Shown in pieces: positions 56,097 to 64,000 of a stretch of 64,000 bases of DNA. The notes under the pieces were generated by a model, which was not told the origin of the DNA, made no database searches, and was given only the letters and a program-made list of their open reading frames with translations. The stretch's first letter is position 1. Each line of letters opens with the position of its first letter. This DNA is from Achatina immaculata (Eukaryota; Mollusca; Gastropoda; Stylommatophora; Achatinidae): contig CM019718.1 in the NCBI GenBank assembly GCA_009760885.1, positions 32,666,030-32,730,029 of the forward strand. Direction: 5' to 3'. Made by a program: the position numbers and the translations under genes.

Positions 56097-57118
56097 CTAT
56101 AACAAACACTGGAATGACCTCTGCAGTTCTTCTGTTGGTATGGCCCTTAAACTCGATGTTACGGCCCTTTGGATGTCATCAGTATCATCAGAGAAGTGTC
56201 CTTTCAATGGTAACTTTAATTTTGAGAATAGAAAATAATCGCAGGGAGACAAATCTGGGGAATAGGGTGGATGGTTGAGAACACACACTTCCTGTTCAGC
56301 TACCGCCCAGTGAGCCGGTGCATTATCATGAAGAGGGAAAAAACTTGAATACTTGGGTCAGACTTGGAGAGTCCTTTTCAATAGGCATTTCAAAATACTT
56401 AAATAAACTTTGGCAGTGACAGTCTGTCCCTCTGAAATAAATTCTTTGTTAATTAATAACTCCTTTGGTGTCGCAGAAACACACCAACATTGTCTCCACT
56501 TTCAACTTTTGAAGATGAAATTTTTTGCTCACAACTGAGAGGCCTACAGGAGTGCTGTTAGGGAGACAAAGTTCCACAAGGGACATGCAAATGAATGATG
56601 ATGATGATGACTTCCACTGAGCACTTTGGCATTTATTTGTGGGATCATAGCAGAAAATCCATGCTTCATTCTCTGCAACAATCAAATTTAAGAAATGTTT
56701 ATTTCTGTGACATGTTTTGATGTCTTTTGCATACTCAACATGCTGATGTTTGTGGTCATCAGACAACGCATGTGGTACAAACCGGCAAGCAACTTTTTTC
56801 TTGCCCAAATCTTCCACTAAAATTTGATGAATGGTTAACACCAAATTCATCTGCCATCATCCTCAGAGTCAATTGATTTTCTTGTATCCGTTCTCTGACT
56901 TTTGCAATGAGTTCCTCATTATAAACAGAAATTGGGCGTCCATGTCTAGTTGCATTTGTAATTGTTTCCACACCACTTTTTAATCATGAATAACACCTGA
57001 ATATCTGTGCATGAGATAAACAATTATCTCCATAAACTTGTTGCATCAGTTCACCTGTATCAGTGGCACTTTTTCTGAGTTTTAAACAGAATGGCTTTTT
57101 GCTCCAAGCTGATTGCAT
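56097..57118 (-). pseudogene. Mariner transposase remnant (DD34D type), inactive
   Basis: Read on the minus strand from the ATG at 57118: an N-terminal helix-turn-helix region (DTGELMQQVYGDNCLSH, an in-frame stop, then RHGRPISV, LTLRMMADEFGV), then AENEAWIFCYDPTNK, HDNAPAHWA and HPPYSPDLSPCDYFLF. The second and third catalytic Asp are kept. The first, normally in a GDE(T/S)W motif, is Asn here (ENEAW). It is also interrupted by the nested RTE piece and by frameshifts. Confidence 0.88.
56526..56610 (+). mobile_element. RTE 3' fragment (GAAT-tail family) nested in mariner
   Basis: 'tgctcacaactgagaggcct', 'acaggagtgctgttaggga', 'ttccacaagggacatgcaaa' and a gaatgatgatgatgatga tail; the last ~75 bp of the family at 31400. 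Confidence 0.85.
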
Positions 57119-57436
57119 GACAGTGCACCTCTAACTAGGTCAACAAAATGATGGCTTGTTTGTCATCTGCTCATTGGGTGGTGATGAAAAGTTGCCAGAT
57201 CATAAATAAAGGTTGCCTCGTTGTGTTCCGTGCTTTTCTTCATAGATGGAATTTTTGTCTTGGTCATTATAAAATCAGTCTCATTGCTTAATTGTCGGAC
57301 CTTGTATATCATTCACCTATGTTCAGAATTTAGGAACTCTATGCTGGTGCCACAGTGTTGAAAAACAAAATTAGTCTTTGGAATTTATATTAAATAAAAC
57401 TACATTTTGCTTGCTAATCTGTCAGGATTACTTTCT

Positions 57437-57956
57437 CTTCAGAAAGTAAAACAACTAAAGAATTTGTGGAGAGGAACAGACAGAACTACAAAAATAAGAT
57501 TTTTTAAGGGCATGCATCTTTCCCATCACAACATATGCCTGTGAGACTTGGACACTTAACAAAACAGCTGAAAAACACATAAATGCATTTGAATGTAAAT
57601 GCTACAGAAGAGTTCTTCAAATATGGGCACAAAAAAAGAACAAATATATCCATACTACAAGAACTTAATATTGAAGAGGGTTGGCTAGTAAAGAAGATTA
57701 AACAAAGAAAACTTAAATATTTTGGACGCATTAAATGTCATGATAATCTAGAGAAGACCGTCTTGGAAGGGTACATAATGGGAAAAAGAAAGAGAGGAAG
57801 ACCAAGGCAAAGATAGCTGCAAGACATCGTTGATGATCTGCAAATGGATGCATCAGCAGCAGGGCATCTTGCTTACAACCCAGAGGTCTACAGGAGAGCT
57901 GTTTGGGAGGCAAAGTTCCACAGGGGACATGCATATGAATGAATGAATGTCAGAGA
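57437..57956 (+). mobile_element. RTE-type LINE fragment (GAAT-tail family)
   Basis: The + strand reads KQLKNLWRGTDRTTKIRF, TYACETWTLNKTAEKHINAF, KRTNISILQELNIEEGWLVK, KYFGRIKCHDNLEKT, GKRKRGRPRQR-stop and then DDLQMDASAAGHLAYNPEVY, ending in gaatgaatgaatg. At least one stop and one frameshift. Very similar to 31395-31960 inverted. Confidence 0.88.
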
Positions 57957-58255
57957 AAGTGGTTACCTCTGATTTACTGACCTCAATGTCCACATCGTTT
58001 TCAACACAATCCTCTTAGCTTTTCTTTATAAATTGAAGACAAAAATTTTTATGAGTCCAAAAAAAAAAATGTATGATTTTGTCTGTTAAACATGATTTTT
58101 TGAAATGATGTTTATTAAACATGATTTTAAAAAAAAATTTTTTTTTTTTTTTTTACAAAATTTTGTATTGTTAAATGTGATCCTTAATTTTTCTCCATTT
58201 CAGTGATCCATTCAAAACTGTTATGTAAGAGAGCTCCACCAGCTAAACAAAAAAT

Positions 58256-58419
58256 ATGACGTTATCCAAGTTTACTGCTTTAGTAAGCACCCACTGGCTG
58301 AAAGAACAGATCTTGACTTCCATACGAGATGCAGCCAAATTGAGCAACTCCCTTAGGGTGCTTGATACATCATGGCAGCCAGAACCGGATGTTGATGGCT
58401 ATAAGCAGTTTTATGTACA
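58256..58419 (+). CDS. Rhodanese-like exon 1
   Basis: Encodes MTLSKFTALVSTHWLKEQIL, then LRVLDTSWQPEPDVDG and YKQFYV plus two bases; donor ca|gtaagt. Confidence 0.87.
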
Positions 58420-60354
58420 GTAAGTTGATGAAAAGAGTGCCATTAGTAAAAAAGCTTAAGAGTAAAGACACTGTCTGATTTGGCAGGCAGCGACCCATAG
58501 CTGACCAAGACCCTCCCTGTAACAGTTGGCACCCTCCAGGAACAAGCCTGGCTAATGGGGCAGAAGTCGCTGTAGTCCCCGCAGCAGTGGAACCTGCTAA
58601 AGAAGTATTGCATAGTGAAAACCTGTATCACTGTAGCTTGCTGTTTGCAAGCTGTTGGAGGCAAATACAACAACCAGTAGGATGGTGGAAGTAAACCACC
58701 CTTTGCAACCCTGACTGTTACTATAACAGAATCTGTTACCATGCAAGCAAAAAGGCATAAAATGAAAAAAATGTTATGTAATGAGAAAATCCAGTTTAAT
58801 CTTAAAGCCGAAATGTATGAGTACTGCACTTTCTCTGGCTATAGTCTGTGTTATTTGATAGGGACATTTTTGGCAGTTGCTTGCTTGGATAGAATCAGTG
58901 TATCAAAATTGATCTTGCACAGAAAAGGGGTTAATCCAGTTTTTTTTTCTTTCTTCAGAGCTCACATACCAACGTCTGTTCACTTTGATCTGAAGAAAGT
59001 GAGTTCTCCTAGTGAAACATCAGCTGCCAAATTTCCTATCCCAGACTCCAACATCTTCAAGGAATATGTGGAGAGTCTTGGAATTAACAATGACACGCAT
59101 GTCATCGCTTATGACAGGTTTAATACCCGGATGTCATTCAGGACTTGGTTTCTGTTCAGGGTAATTCGGAAAGTATTTAGACATAGCGGAGTAGTCATGA
59201 AGTAACAGTGAAATTTAAACAACTCTTTACTTTTAACAGCCATTATGCAGAACAACAGACTGAGGTGGCTTGGAGATTTAGGGAGAATGGAGGAGGATAT
59301 ACAGACAAAGATGGCCTATTCAGAAGTGATGAAAGGGGACAGACCAAGAGATATATCTAGACAGCGATGGTGAGACAACCTAGAAGAAGAAATATGCATT
59401 CTTGGAATCGACAGTTGGCAAGAAAAGAGCAAGAACAGAGAAGAATGGAGACGTGTTTTGTTTGCAGCAATGAGCCTCAGTGGTTTGGAAAGCTAATGAA
59501 TTCAGCATCTGGGGCTTACAGAAGAAGAATAATTTTATAGTCACTGTAGATTAGGCAGATTGCATATTCATTTTATTTTAGTAGATCTTGTAACCTGTGA
59601 AAAGAGCAGGGAGGGAAAAAATGAGTAGTAGTAAGGCATGATCATGATTTGCCAGTTAAGAAGGCACCTAATGATGAAATAAAAGTGCAAGATTCCTTAG
59701 AGGTTGGCCTTGTCAGTCTCCTCCTTTATCACTAGCACTTTCTTGTTTTAATTTGGTCACTCTGTTTATTAAAGTTACATGTTATATTGTATTATGCGGT
59801 TTTAGTCTGCAGGATTGTACTTGTACGAACTTCCTGTAACTGCGAGCTGTTGTTCTTTGCAGCTAATGCTGTAGAGGTGTGGGGGCAGGTTATGGCAGCT
59901 ACTTTTTCAGTCCCGGAATACAGCGAAAAAGCAGGGGGTGTGCAGTGCTTCTTTAGCAGACTCCACCACCATGGGGACTGTGGTGATCCCTGCCCCGTTA
60001 GCCAGGCTAGGCCTGTTACTGGGGGTACCACGGAGAGGTGGAACAGGGTCTTGGTTAGCTATGGTTCGCTAACCCTGATGCTGGCATATCAGGTATGGGT
60101 TGCCGATTGCCTCATCGGACAGGTGTCTTTACCCCCCAGTCTGCAGGATAGCTTTATGTTTATTTCATCCAGTGCAAATCTTACCACATTTTGTTTACTG
60201 TGAATATCCGACTTCACATTGTTTAATGTGAATGCCTTACATCTTGTTTCTTCTTTAGCTGTTTGGCCATGATAAAGTGTCCATATTGAATGGAGGTATG
60301 AGACAGTGGTTGACGGATGGGTACAATGTGACAACCGAAGAGCCTGTAGTCGAG
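58256..60354 (+). CDS. Rhodanese / mercaptopyruvate sulfurtransferase-like gene, first domain (partial)
   Basis: Exons 58256-58419, 58959-59160 and 60259-60354 join in phase to 154 residues. They match the N-terminal rhodanese domain of TST/MPST proteins: ALVSTHWL, LRVLDTSW, AHIPTSVHFDL, YVESLGINNDTHVIAYDR, FRTWFLFR and LFGHDKVSILNGGMRQWL. Two-domain members transfer sulfane sulfur from thiosulfate or 3-mercaptopyruvate; the catalytic Cys is in the second domain, so the choice between TST and MPST cannot be made here. The Met at 58256 follows a likely acceptor (tttcag at 58198-58203), so a 5' UTR intron is probable. No N-terminal targeting peptide is obvious. Confidence 0.87.
58480..58690 (-). 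repeat. SINE-like repeat ('GGGTCTTGG' family), inverted, in intron 1
   Basis: Reverse complement aligns with 59850-60080 (cttctttagcag, ggggact, ctgcccc.ttagccaggct, gggtcttgg). One of three longer copies of this family around the rhodanese exons. Confidence 0.75.
58959..59160 (+). CDS. Rhodanese-like exon 2
   Basis: Starts after ttcttcag and encodes AHIPTSVHFDLKKVSS, FKEYVESLGINNDTHVIAYD and FRTWFLFR; donor cagg|gtaatt, phase 0. Confidence 0.87.
59225..59505 (+). mobile_element. LINE C-terminal fragment in rhodanese intron 2
   Basis: Reads NNRLRWLGDLGRMEEDIQTK, GDRPRDISRQRW-stop-DNLEEE and EEWRRVLFAAMSLSGLES, the C-terminal part of an RTE-like LINE. It has an in-frame TGA at a TGG position and is followed by a degraded GAAGAA tail. 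Confidence 0.75.
59830..60115 (+). repeat. SINE-like repeat ('GGGTCTTGG' family), fullest copy, in intron 2
   Basis: Includes gtgcttctttagcagactcc, gatccctgccccgttagcca, gaacagggtcttggttagct and ctatggttcgctaaccctga. It recurs (in whole or part) at 9056, 30240, 53251(-), 54130, 58480(-) and 60490(-). Confidence 0.75.
60259..60354 (+). CDS. Rhodanese-like exon 3
   Basis: Starts after ttctttag and encodes LFGHDKVSILNGGMRQWL then TDGYNVTTEEPVVE; donor gag|gtactt, phase 0. It is the end of the first rhodanese domain and the start of the linker. Confidence 0.87.
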
Positions 60355-60489
60355 GTACTTATGCTGCATGTTTTTGGTTTGTGTTCAACTCAAGCAAAAT
60401 CTGATGAAATGGAGTTGATTTTGAAGTAACCATCTGTTTATCTTTGATACACTTTGAAGACAAGTCCAAAGTACTGTTCATCCACCCAT

Positions 60490-60655
60490 AGTTAGCTGCT
60501 TGGTTCAGGATTAGTGAACCAAAGCTGACCAAGACCCTGTCCAATCTCACCATCGATGCCCCCACTAACAGACTGAGCCAGGCTATGGGGGCAGGGATCA
60601 CTAGTCTTCATGATGATGGAGTCTCCTATAGAAGCATTGCATCTCTCTGCCTTCT
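60490..60655 (-). repeat. SINE-like repeat ('GGGTCTTGG' family), inverted
   Basis: Reverse complement shows gatgcaatgcttctatagga, gatccctgcccccatagcct and gggtcttggtcagctttggt. Confidence 0.7.
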
Positions 60656-61283
60656 TAGCTGCACTCTCTCTCTCCCTCTGCCTTCTTAGCTGCACGCTCT
60701 CTCTCTCTGCCTTCTTAGCTGCACTCTCTCTCTCTCTGCCTTCTTAGCTGCACTCTCTCTCTCTCTCTGCCTTCTTAGCTGCACTCTCTCTCTCTCTCTC
60801 TGCCTTCTTAGCTGCACTCTCTCTCTCTCTCTCTGCCTTCTTAGCTGCACTCTCTCTCTCTCTGCCTTCTTAGCTGCACTCTCTCTCTCTCTCTCTGCCT
60901 TCTTAGCTGCACTCTCTCTCTCTGTGCCTTCTTAGCTGCACTCTCTCTCTCCTCTGCCTTCTTAGCTGCACGCTCTCTCTCTGCCTTCTTAGCTGCACTC
61001 TCTCTCTGCTTCTTAGCTGCACTCTCTCTCTCTCTCTCTGCCTTCTTAGCTGCACTCTCTCTCTCTCTGCCTTCTTAGCTGCACTCTCTCTCTCTGCCTT
61101 CTTAGCTGCACTCTCTCTCTCTGCCTTCTTAGCTGCACTCTCTCTCTCTGCCTTCTTAGCTGCACTCTCTCTCTCTCTCTCTCTCTCTGCCTTCTTAGCT
61201 GCACTCTCTCTCTCTGCCTTCTTAGCTGCACTCTCTCTCTGCCTTCTTAGCTGCACTTCTCTCTCTGCCTTCTTAGCTGCACT

Positions 61284-61323
<40 letters not shown>

Positions 61324-61697
61324 CTTAGCTGCACTCTCTCTCTCTCTCTGCCTCTTAGCTGCACTCTCTCTCTCTGCCTTCTTAGCTGCACTCTCTTTCT
61401 CTCTGCCTTCTTAGCTGCACTCTTTCTCTCTGCCTTCTTAGCTGCACTCTCTCTCTGCCTTCTTAGCTGCACTCTCTCTCTGCCTTCTTAGCTGCACTCT
61501 CTCTCTCTCTCTGCCTTCTTAGCTGCACTCTCTCTCTCTCTCTGCCTTCTTAGCTGCACTCTCTCTCTCTCTCTGCCTTCTTAGCTGCACTCTCTCTCTC
61601 TGCCTTCTTAGCTGCACTCTCTCTCTCTGCCTTCTTAGCTGCACTCTCTCTCTCTGCCTTCTTAGCTGCACTCTCTTTCTCTGCCTTCTTAGCTGCA
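60650..61697 (+). repeat. (CT)n / GCCTTCTTAGCTGCA composite array, about 1 kb
   Basis: Some 35-40 copies of gccttcttagctgca, each separated by a CT run of variable length (4 to about 24 dinucleotides). Both the spacing and the copies vary mostly by CT number. It makes arginine/glutamine-rich spurious frames on the minus strand. It lies in the intron after rhodanese exon 3. Confidence 0.97.
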
Positions 61698-61720
61698 CTC
61701 TTCATCACATCGACAGCAGA

Positions 61721-62164
61721 GAGCATCTTGCTCACAGTTCCAGAGAGATAAAGAGCATCTTGCTCACAGTTCCAGAGAGATAAAGAGCGTCTTGCTCACA
61801 GTTCCAGAGAGATAAAGAGCATCTTGCTCACAGTTCCAGAGAGATAAAGAGCATCTTGCCTACAGTTCCATGGAGATAAAGAGCATCTTGCCCACAGTTC
61901 CAGAGAGATAAAGAGCATCTTGCCTACAGTTCCATGGAGATAAAGAGCATCTTGCTCACAGTTCCAGAGAGATAAAGAGCATCTTGCTCACAGTTCCAGA
62001 GAGATAAAGAGCATCTTGCTCACAGTTCCAGAGAGATAAAGAGCATCTTGCTCACAGTTCCAGAGAGATAAAGAGCATCTTGCCTACAGTTCCATGGAGA
62101 TAAAGAGCATCTTGCTCACAGTTCCAGAGAGATAAAGAGCATCTTGCTCACAGTTCCAGAGAGT
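61721..62164 (+). repeat. 32-bp minisatellite, about 14 units
   Basis: Units of 32 bp: gagcatcttgctcacagttc followed by cagagagataaa. A variant unit (gcctacagttccatggag) occurs three times at non-random spacing. Confidence 0.97.
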
Positions 62165-62824
62165 TACAACAGCAGCAGCAACCTTTCATACACTGGCAGC
62201 TATGTTTAGACAGCTGTGTCTTGCCTTGCAGGCAGATGTTCTCTATCTTAAAAGACTGGGATATCAATGTCATATTGGTGGACTGTATATTAGTGAGACT
62301 GCCTTGAACTCAGCCTTTGGTGGAACTTGATGCAATATTTAGCATAGTTGGAAAATAGTGAGGCTTGTGTTTGGGATAAGTTAGGTAGGTACAACTGGAT
62401 AGAAAATATTCAGGATAGGTTTGTGATTCAGATCAGTTGGTCCATGCCAATCAGGTGTTGGTTGCCATTCGCTCTTTCTGTAAGATGTGCGTTGGACCAT
62501 GCTTCATGCTGCTGTTTTAGCCCGTCAGGTATCTTGTTTCATTGTCTTCCTCTGTCCCTTTGTCCTCCACTTTTCTCAAAACATGTCCTGCAAGTCCGGA
62601 TTGTCACATTCTGAATGTTGTCGTAATTTCTCTTATGTCCAGCCTCGCTTAGAACCTCTTGTTTTCTGACGCTGCATTGTACTTTTATGATCAATTGGTT
62701 AACTCTTTGGGGGGTGTTGGGTTTGATTTACACTTATTCTTTTACTATTTTTCTTTATGTCTAATGTGTTTTGTATGCAGATTTTTAAAAATTTAATCAT
62801 GCATACTTGTTCTAGCACTTTGAT
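62165..62824. other. Intronic or intergenic stretch
   Basis: No rhodanese exon recognised. Short open frames at 62348-62669 have no family signature. Confidence 0.35.
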
Positions 62825-63080
62825 GAGTTTTAGTTGGTGGATGCTTTGAATATCGAGCTATCCAAGTTCTTAGTGGAACATTTAACAAGCTGTGTGAAGC
62901 CTGTGTTATTAATGATTGGTCATTGCAGGCCGCTTACCTATGTCAACTTGAAAGATCCTACAAAAATGAATAATCTTTTAAGAAAGTAGTACAGACTTCA
63001 GAATATGCTTGAGGAGTATTCAACATTTGGAGATCCATGCAAGCACTTTGCTGTTGTGTCTAGATCTGAGACAGAAAGTG
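62825..63080 (+). pseudogene. Unidentified coding-like segment with two in-frame TAG codons
   Basis: One frame stays readable for about 85 codons: HFDEF-stop-LVDALNIELSKFL, VLLMIGHCRPLTYVNL, KMNNLLRK-stop-YRLQNMLEEYS and GDPCKHFAVVSR. It lies where the second rhodanese domain is expected, but the match to that domain (LVDxR, GHIxGA) is too weak to call. It could be a decayed exon or part of an unknown transposon ORF. Confidence 0.25.
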
Positions 63081-63215
63081 TGAGGTTGGTATAGATGTGA
63101 GGAGGTGCTAGATCTAAGACAGAAGGTATGAGGAGAGTCTAGATCTGAGACAAGATGAGATCTGGATCTGAGGTAGAAGGTATGAGGAGGGTCTAGACCT
63201 GAGACAGAAGGTATG
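63055..63215 (+). repeat. Degenerate ~33-bp repeat
   Basis: About four to five imperfect copies of 'tctagatctgagacagaagg' plus 'tatgaggag'. Confidence 0.8.
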
Positions 63216-63534
63216 AGGGTCACCTGAAAAGCTGAAGAAACTTGGACTTATTTCTGGCCACTTGGCAATGGATGTTAACATGATCTAGCACTTGAATATA
63301 GAAGATAAAATGTCATTATTTATGTTTAGTTTTAATGGGTTATGCCTGTAATATCGGTTATATTAATACAAGTAAATGTTTGCATTTAGATATAAATAAA
63401 TAATTTAGTGAGGGCTGCCTGACTCTAGAGGATTATTTATTTGACTTTTTTTTTCCAGCCTGGCATATGTGATGTGCATCTTTTCCATTGTTATTGCAAA
63501 TCTGAGATTTAAGTTTTTATGTCTGTTTCTGTAG

Positions 63535-63639
63535 GGCTCCATGTTTATTGTCTTCTGTGGTTCCAACACTATGGCAGAGAACCTGGGTGCCACCATTACA
63601 AGGGCTTGGGATCACAGTGGTGTAACCATGTTTCATTAA
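63535..63639 (+). CDS. Candidate later exon of the rhodanese-like gene (active-site loop)
   Basis: Follows a good acceptor (tttctgtag) in phase 0 and encodes GSMFIVFCGSNTMAENLGAT, then ITRAWDHSGVTMFH and TAA. The FIVFCGSNTMA block resembles the catalytic Cys loop of rhodaneses (C-G-x-G-x-T-A). The usual YDGSW-type end is missing; either a donor is used before the stop, the exon is decayed, or the assignment is wrong. The intervening LVDxR / GHIxGA exon was not found. Confidence 0.4.
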   Translation, partial: GSMFIVFCGSNTMAENLGATITRAWDHSGVTMFH

Positions 63640-63649
63640 CAGTGTTGTG

Positions 63650-64000
63650 TTGTACCTAAAAGTTATTACTAGATTGTTCAGAATGTTGCAAAAGCAACTT
63701 GGAAGTTTCCACTCTATTTTGTTTCACATCGGCATTCAAACAGTTCAGCGCCATCTTGGCTGACATTTTCTGTATACCAAAATCCTCATGACTTATAAGC
63801 TCAACACATTTTCTGGACATCTCTAGTGTTTCAGCAATTGTTTTAACTGAAATTCGTTGTCTGTCAAACTCAGGTCATGAACTTGATCAGCAGTTTCTGG
63901 AGATGACATTGTTGAAGGCCTTCCAGATCTTGCTGCAGGTTTGGTCTTAAACTCTTCACGCTGAAAGTTAGCACATCGCTTCTTCATAGTTGAGTATGAT
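63650..64000 (-). mobile_element. Partial mariner-like transposon at the right edge
   Basis: The minus strand reads CANFQREEFKTKPAARSGRP, ADQVHDLSLTDNE, and, after a one-base shift, KTIAETLEMSRKCVELISHE, KMSAKMALNCLNADVKQNRV and TSKLLLQHSEQS: the N-terminal DNA-binding part of a mariner transposase. The start is beyond the window. No catalytic motif is present before the sequence ends near 63650. Confidence 0.7.

Larger units (their letters stand above)
55973..57304 (-). mobile_element. Mariner-family DNA transposon, defective
   Basis: Inverted ends caaggtttggcaattaagta (left) and, reverse-complemented, caaggtccgacaattaagca (right), each flanked by TA. Length is 1332 bp including a nested RTE fragment at about 56526-56608. 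Confidence 0.9.

Noticed and set aside
60903..61735. Arg/Gln/Glu-rich 189-codon minus-strand frame
   Set aside because: Translation of the CT-rich composite array; wholly repeat-driven.

Overview
This is a stretch of animal nuclear DNA, most likely from a lophotrochozoan and quite possibly a gastropod mollusc. It has intron-split host genes with GT/AG splice sites, no operons or bacterial signals, many RTE-type and I-type LINE fragments, Tc1/mariner and Penelope remnants, SINE-like repeats and an unusual number of long minisatellites. The taxon is an inference from this repeat mix.

Two host genes can be read on the + strand. The first (15905-29238, six coding exons) encodes a complete 386-residue membrane acyltransferase of the LPGAT1 type, with HX4D, FPEGG and VTLPR motifs in order. 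Its introns hold minisatellites of 37, 40, 48 and 39 bp. Its fourth exon lies in a 2001-bp tandem duplication (22861-24861 and 24862-26862), so two apparently identical exon-4 copies are present and at most one can be used in a productive mRNA. The second gene (58256 onward) encodes the first domain of a two-domain rhodanese (thiosulfate or mercaptopyruvate sulfurtransferase). Three exons are clear and a possible later exon with a CGSNTMA loop lies at 63535-63639. Most of the second domain is not visible.

The rest is mobile and repetitive DNA. 1-9.7 kb: an edge-truncated dispersed repeat, nested RTE fragments, a 25-bp minisatellite and a Penelope-like GIY-YIG fragment. 9.7-15.3 kb: an I/Nimb-like LINE (endonuclease, RT, RNase H) lying exactly between two long inverted repeats and itself broken by a 22-bp tandem duplication and by an RTE insertion. 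31-48 kb: RTE fragments, a complete but dead Tc1 element (32849-34468), a pogo-like MITE, 27-bp and 60-bp minisatellites, and a twin-primed RTE insertion. 49-51.4 kb: a 2.2-kb minisatellite, followed by a perfect 45-bp hairpin. 54-58 kb: RTE fragments and a mariner element. 60.6-62.2 kb: a (CT)n-rich array and a 32-bp minisatellite inside the rhodanese gene. The right edge carries part of another mariner.

Many insertions can be dated relative to each other because target-site duplications are intact (4322/4750, 13882/14323, 42474/42643, 44772/45224). Coordinates of repeat edges are by eye; splice sites were chosen by reading phase and GT/AG consensus.
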